DNA of 64,000 nucleotides from contig JAGYVD010000007.1 of NCBI GenBank assembly GCA_021209875.1, positions 930,001 through 994,000 on the forward strand, in the 5' to 3' direction. Below, in pieces: positions 61,246 through 64,000 of the stretch. How positions within the stretch are numbered: position 1 is the stretch's first letter; the number at the start of each line of letters is the position of its first letter. The DNA is from Rosellinia necatrix. Lineage: Eukaryota; Ascomycota; Sordariomycetes; Xylariales; Xylariaceae. The notes beneath the pieces were generated by a model. That model ran no database searches, was not told the DNA's origin, and saw nothing but the letters and a program-made list of their open reading frames with translations. Made by a program: the position numbers and the translations under genes.

Positions 61246-63191
61246 ATTATTATATATTAGTTAATTTAAAAATAAATAAATTAATTAATTTTTATCTTTT
61301 TCTAACTACTTAATACCTACTATATAATTACTAGTAACTTCGGGCGATCTTTTTTTTTTTCTTATATAAAACAGTTAGCCTTTTAATAAACTTGTTTTTT
61401 TTTTTTTAAATATATTCTATTTAATTTAATTAAAAATAATTTTTTTGTTAAGCTTAATATTTAGCTGCTTATTTTTTTTTTATATTGTAATACTTGTTTT
61501 TTATTTTAACAAACTTTAGCTTTTTTTTTTTAAATTATCGCGTTATTATTAAACTTTTATAGTTTATTATTAATAAACTTTTATAGTTATTAATATTAAC
61601 ATATTATTTATAAAACTTTTAATAAACTTTATAATTTAAATATAGATATATTATTTCAAACCGTTTTTATTTATACCACCTGCTATTATTTTATACAATA
61701 ACAGTTTATTTTTTTAAATAATTTTATTTTTAAATTAATAATTTTGGTGCAAAAGCTTTTAGTTTTATAAATTTATAGAAATTATTAGATTATTATTTAT
61801 TCTATTGAAAAGCCGCTTTTTTAAAACAACGATATAATATTTTAGATTTAAAAAATAAACCAGCTGTTGTTTATTAAAATTTTAAACTTTAATTTTAAAC
61901 TTCACAAGTTTTTAAAACTTTTACTACTTTTTTTTAAAAAAGAAAATACAGCAAAATTTAAAAATATTTAATTTAAGCTATACTTTAAAAATAAATAATT
62001 AATATATATATTATTTAATAAGCAGTGAATAAAACTAACAAGCTTATTTTATTAAAAGTAATTATATATAAACTTTTATGTTAATTTATTTAAACTTATT
62101 TTTTAAACTTTAAAATTAAAACTATTTTTATATTAAAAGTATTAAAAATATAGCATTATAAAGCTTAAAAAAACACAAATTTTTTTGGTTATACCTTTGT
62201 TATTTTTTTATTTAACCTGCTATTACTGCTATCTGCATTTTTATCTCTTTGAAATCTATTTTTTTAAGCATTATTTCATAAAAATTTCTAGCGTTATATA
62301 ATAAAAATAACTATAATAATATAAGTTTTATATAAAATAATAACATTAAAAATATAATAAATAATATATTTAAAACAGCTAATGTTATTTTTAAACAACT
62401 AGTTTTATAACAAAAAAATAAATATAAAAAATTTGTTTAATTAAATGTTTTTATTTTAATTTATTAAATACTTTTAACACAATCAATTATATAACGGTCG
62501 GAAAAATACTTATTAAAAAATATTTATTTTTTTACAGTTTAATAAAAAGAATACTTTAATCTTTATTAAAACAAAAACATTATAAAATAACTTTTTTTAG
62601 CTATTTTAATATAACGTTTAGCTTTAATATATAAATATATTAAATAACTTTATTAAAGCTATTATAAACGCTAGTTTTAAATATATGCTAGGCAAACTTA
62701 AAACAAAATATTATAAAAATATTATAAGCGTTATTAAATAAACGTTTATTTATTTTTATAATAAACAGCTAATATTATAAAAATATTAATTTAAATATAA
62801 ACTATGTTTATAATTAAAAGCTATTAAAACTTAAATTTTATATTAAATATATAGTTATATAATTATATATAAAACCAGCTTTATTTAAACTTATAACAGC
62901 TATATAAAAAGCTAACAGTATTTACTAGCTTAAACTAGTTTTTTAACCATTTTAATAAAAAGCAAAAAAATATAAAACTATATTACTACATTATATTAAA
63001 AAAGAAAAAAACCTTTTTTTCCTGCTTTACACCTTTTTTACTTTTTTTTTATTATTAAAACTATTATTTTTTAGCATAAAATTAATAAATAGTGCTTTTT
63101 TTAGTTAAAGAAAATTAATAAAATAGCAACTTTATAACATAGAATAATTATAAAAATTATAAAAAAACTTATAAAAACTAAAAACGCTTTT

Positions 63192-63350
63192 AAAACTATA
63201 ATAATATATAAAACTATAATAATATGTAAAACTATAATAATATATAAAACTATAATAATATATAAAACTATAATAATATATAAAACTATAATAATATATA
63301 AAACTATAATAATATATAAAACTATAATAATATATAAAACTATAATAAAT
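63192..63350. repeat. 18-bp minisatellite, about nine copies
   Basis: Near-perfect head-to-tail copies of AAAACTATAATAATATAT. One copy has a single A-to-G change. The open frame across it on the minus strand (repeating YYSFIY) is a by-product of the 18-bp period, not a gene. Confidence 0.9.
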
Positions 63351-64000
63351 TTTAAATATATAACAGAATTTTTTATATAACAACTTTAAAAATAAAAGCT
63401 ATAGGTTAAAAATATAACGTTGTATGATTTATAAAAAACATAAAAAAAATTATAATAAACAACAGTATAAAACTTATTGTTAAACATAAAAACTATTTAA
63501 ATAGATATTCTATAAATAAGTTTAATTATAACAGATTTTAAAAAAAGTTAAGCTAGTATTAATAATAAAATATTACTACCTGTTAACAACAGTTAATTAA
63601 AAGCTTAAAAATAAAACTTATTTCAGCATAAATATATTATAGTAAAAAAAAAAAAAACCTTTTATTAAATATTCTAATAAAAAAACGAAAAAAAAAACAA
63701 TACTACTTATTTAATTTTTTTTAACATAAACTTATTAAATATTTAATAAAAAAAGCTTAACGTTATATAATATCGTTATTATAATACGTAATTTTAAAAC
63801 AAAACTATTTTTTTTATATAATTAAAAATAATATGTAATATAAAACTGTTGTTGTAGTTATTAAAAAGTAATTAGTTTAAGCTAAATAAAACAAAAGCAT
63901 TTTAGCCGATAATATATTTAATATAATATATATAATATTAAACAGCATTTTATATAATATAAAACACTATTTAATAAAAATATATATTTTTAATTATAAG

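Larger units (their letters stand above)
20205..64000. other. RIP-type AT-rich block (AT-isochore) built of nested retrotransposons
   Basis: Composition changes within about 20 bases near 20,200 from balanced to extremely A+T-rich, and stays so to the window end apart from short islands. Pairs of repeats within the block differ almost only by C-to-T and G-to-A changes, with CA and TG words largely replaced by TA. Surviving G and C sit mainly in AGCT, ACGT and GC-type words. This is the known pattern of repeat-induced point mutation in ascomycetes. Reading frames are destroyed everywhere. Such blocks in fungi are usually H3K9-methylated heterochromatin, often pericentromeric or subtelomeric. 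Confidence 0.9.
58656..64000. other. AT-rich RIP-type DNA, not assigned to an element
   Basis: No LTR, target duplication or coding frame could be recognised in this 5.3 kb. It holds two local tandem repeats, listed separately. Composition and base words are like the retrotransposon interiors, so it is probably older transposon DNA. Confidence 0.5.

Noticed and set aside
63132..63383. 83-codon frame with YYSFIY repeats
   Set aside because: It is produced by the 18-bp period of a minisatellite.
20205..64000. Mitochondrial DNA or a chimeric contig
   Set aside because: No mitochondrial genes or tRNAs are seen. Repeat pairs differ by RIP-type transitions, which occur in nuclear DNA. The junction alone cannot exclude an assembly join.

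Overview
The window is nuclear DNA of a filamentous ascomycete (Pezizomycotina, probably a Sordariomycete-like genome). Introns are short (53 to about 294 bp) with GTANGT-type donors and CTRAC-type branch sites. The proteins are fungal types, and the right two thirds carries the signature of repeat-induced point mutation (RIP). I saw no bacterial, plasmid or CRISPR features and no tRNA or rRNA gene.

The window has two parts that meet abruptly near position 20,200. Positions 1-20,200 are ordinary gene-bearing DNA with six protein genes: the 3' end of a probable Zn2Cys6-type regulator (53-629, +); a Rieske plus FAD/NAD reductase of the AIF/AIFM3 class with a likely mitochondrial leader (1851-3726, +); a coiled-coil, low-complexity protein of unknown function (5169-7706, +); a 1836-residue phospholipase D of the Spo14/PLD1 type with both HKD motifs (9391-14901, -); a 62-residue cysteine-containing small protein (16833-17021, +); and a seven-exon major facilitator transporter (17627-19918, -) whose last membrane segment is put out of frame by one extra base in a G6 run. 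The genes do not form an evident pathway or cluster.

Positions 20,205-64,000 are extremely A+T-rich with almost no open reading frames. By comparing the repeats within the window I resolved much of this into nested LTR retrotransposons. Family A: a full element E1 (24545-40053, target duplication ACTAG) carries an inverted full element of the same family, E3 (31894-39523, duplication AAGCT), and a same-family solo LTR (27735-27935, duplication AATAT). Family B: a full element (51366-58076, duplication TTAGC) sits inside an inverted older family-B copy, and a 3' fragment (21589-23692) carries a same-family solo LTR (23178-23447). Family C: a full element (41654-48330) sits inside an older family-C copy that also holds a 175-bp solo-LTR-like insert (40850-41024, duplication TAGCT). 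Removing the inserts gives E1 a length of 7,668 bp against 7,630 bp for E3, which supports the reconstruction.

The most interesting signals are that each family inserted repeatedly into its own older copies, and that RIP-type decay weakens outward across nearly every LTR, so the outer edge of each element is preserved while its inner side is destroyed. The region looks like a heterochromatic AT-isochore, possibly pericentromeric or subtelomeric. I found no convincing new protein-coding system.
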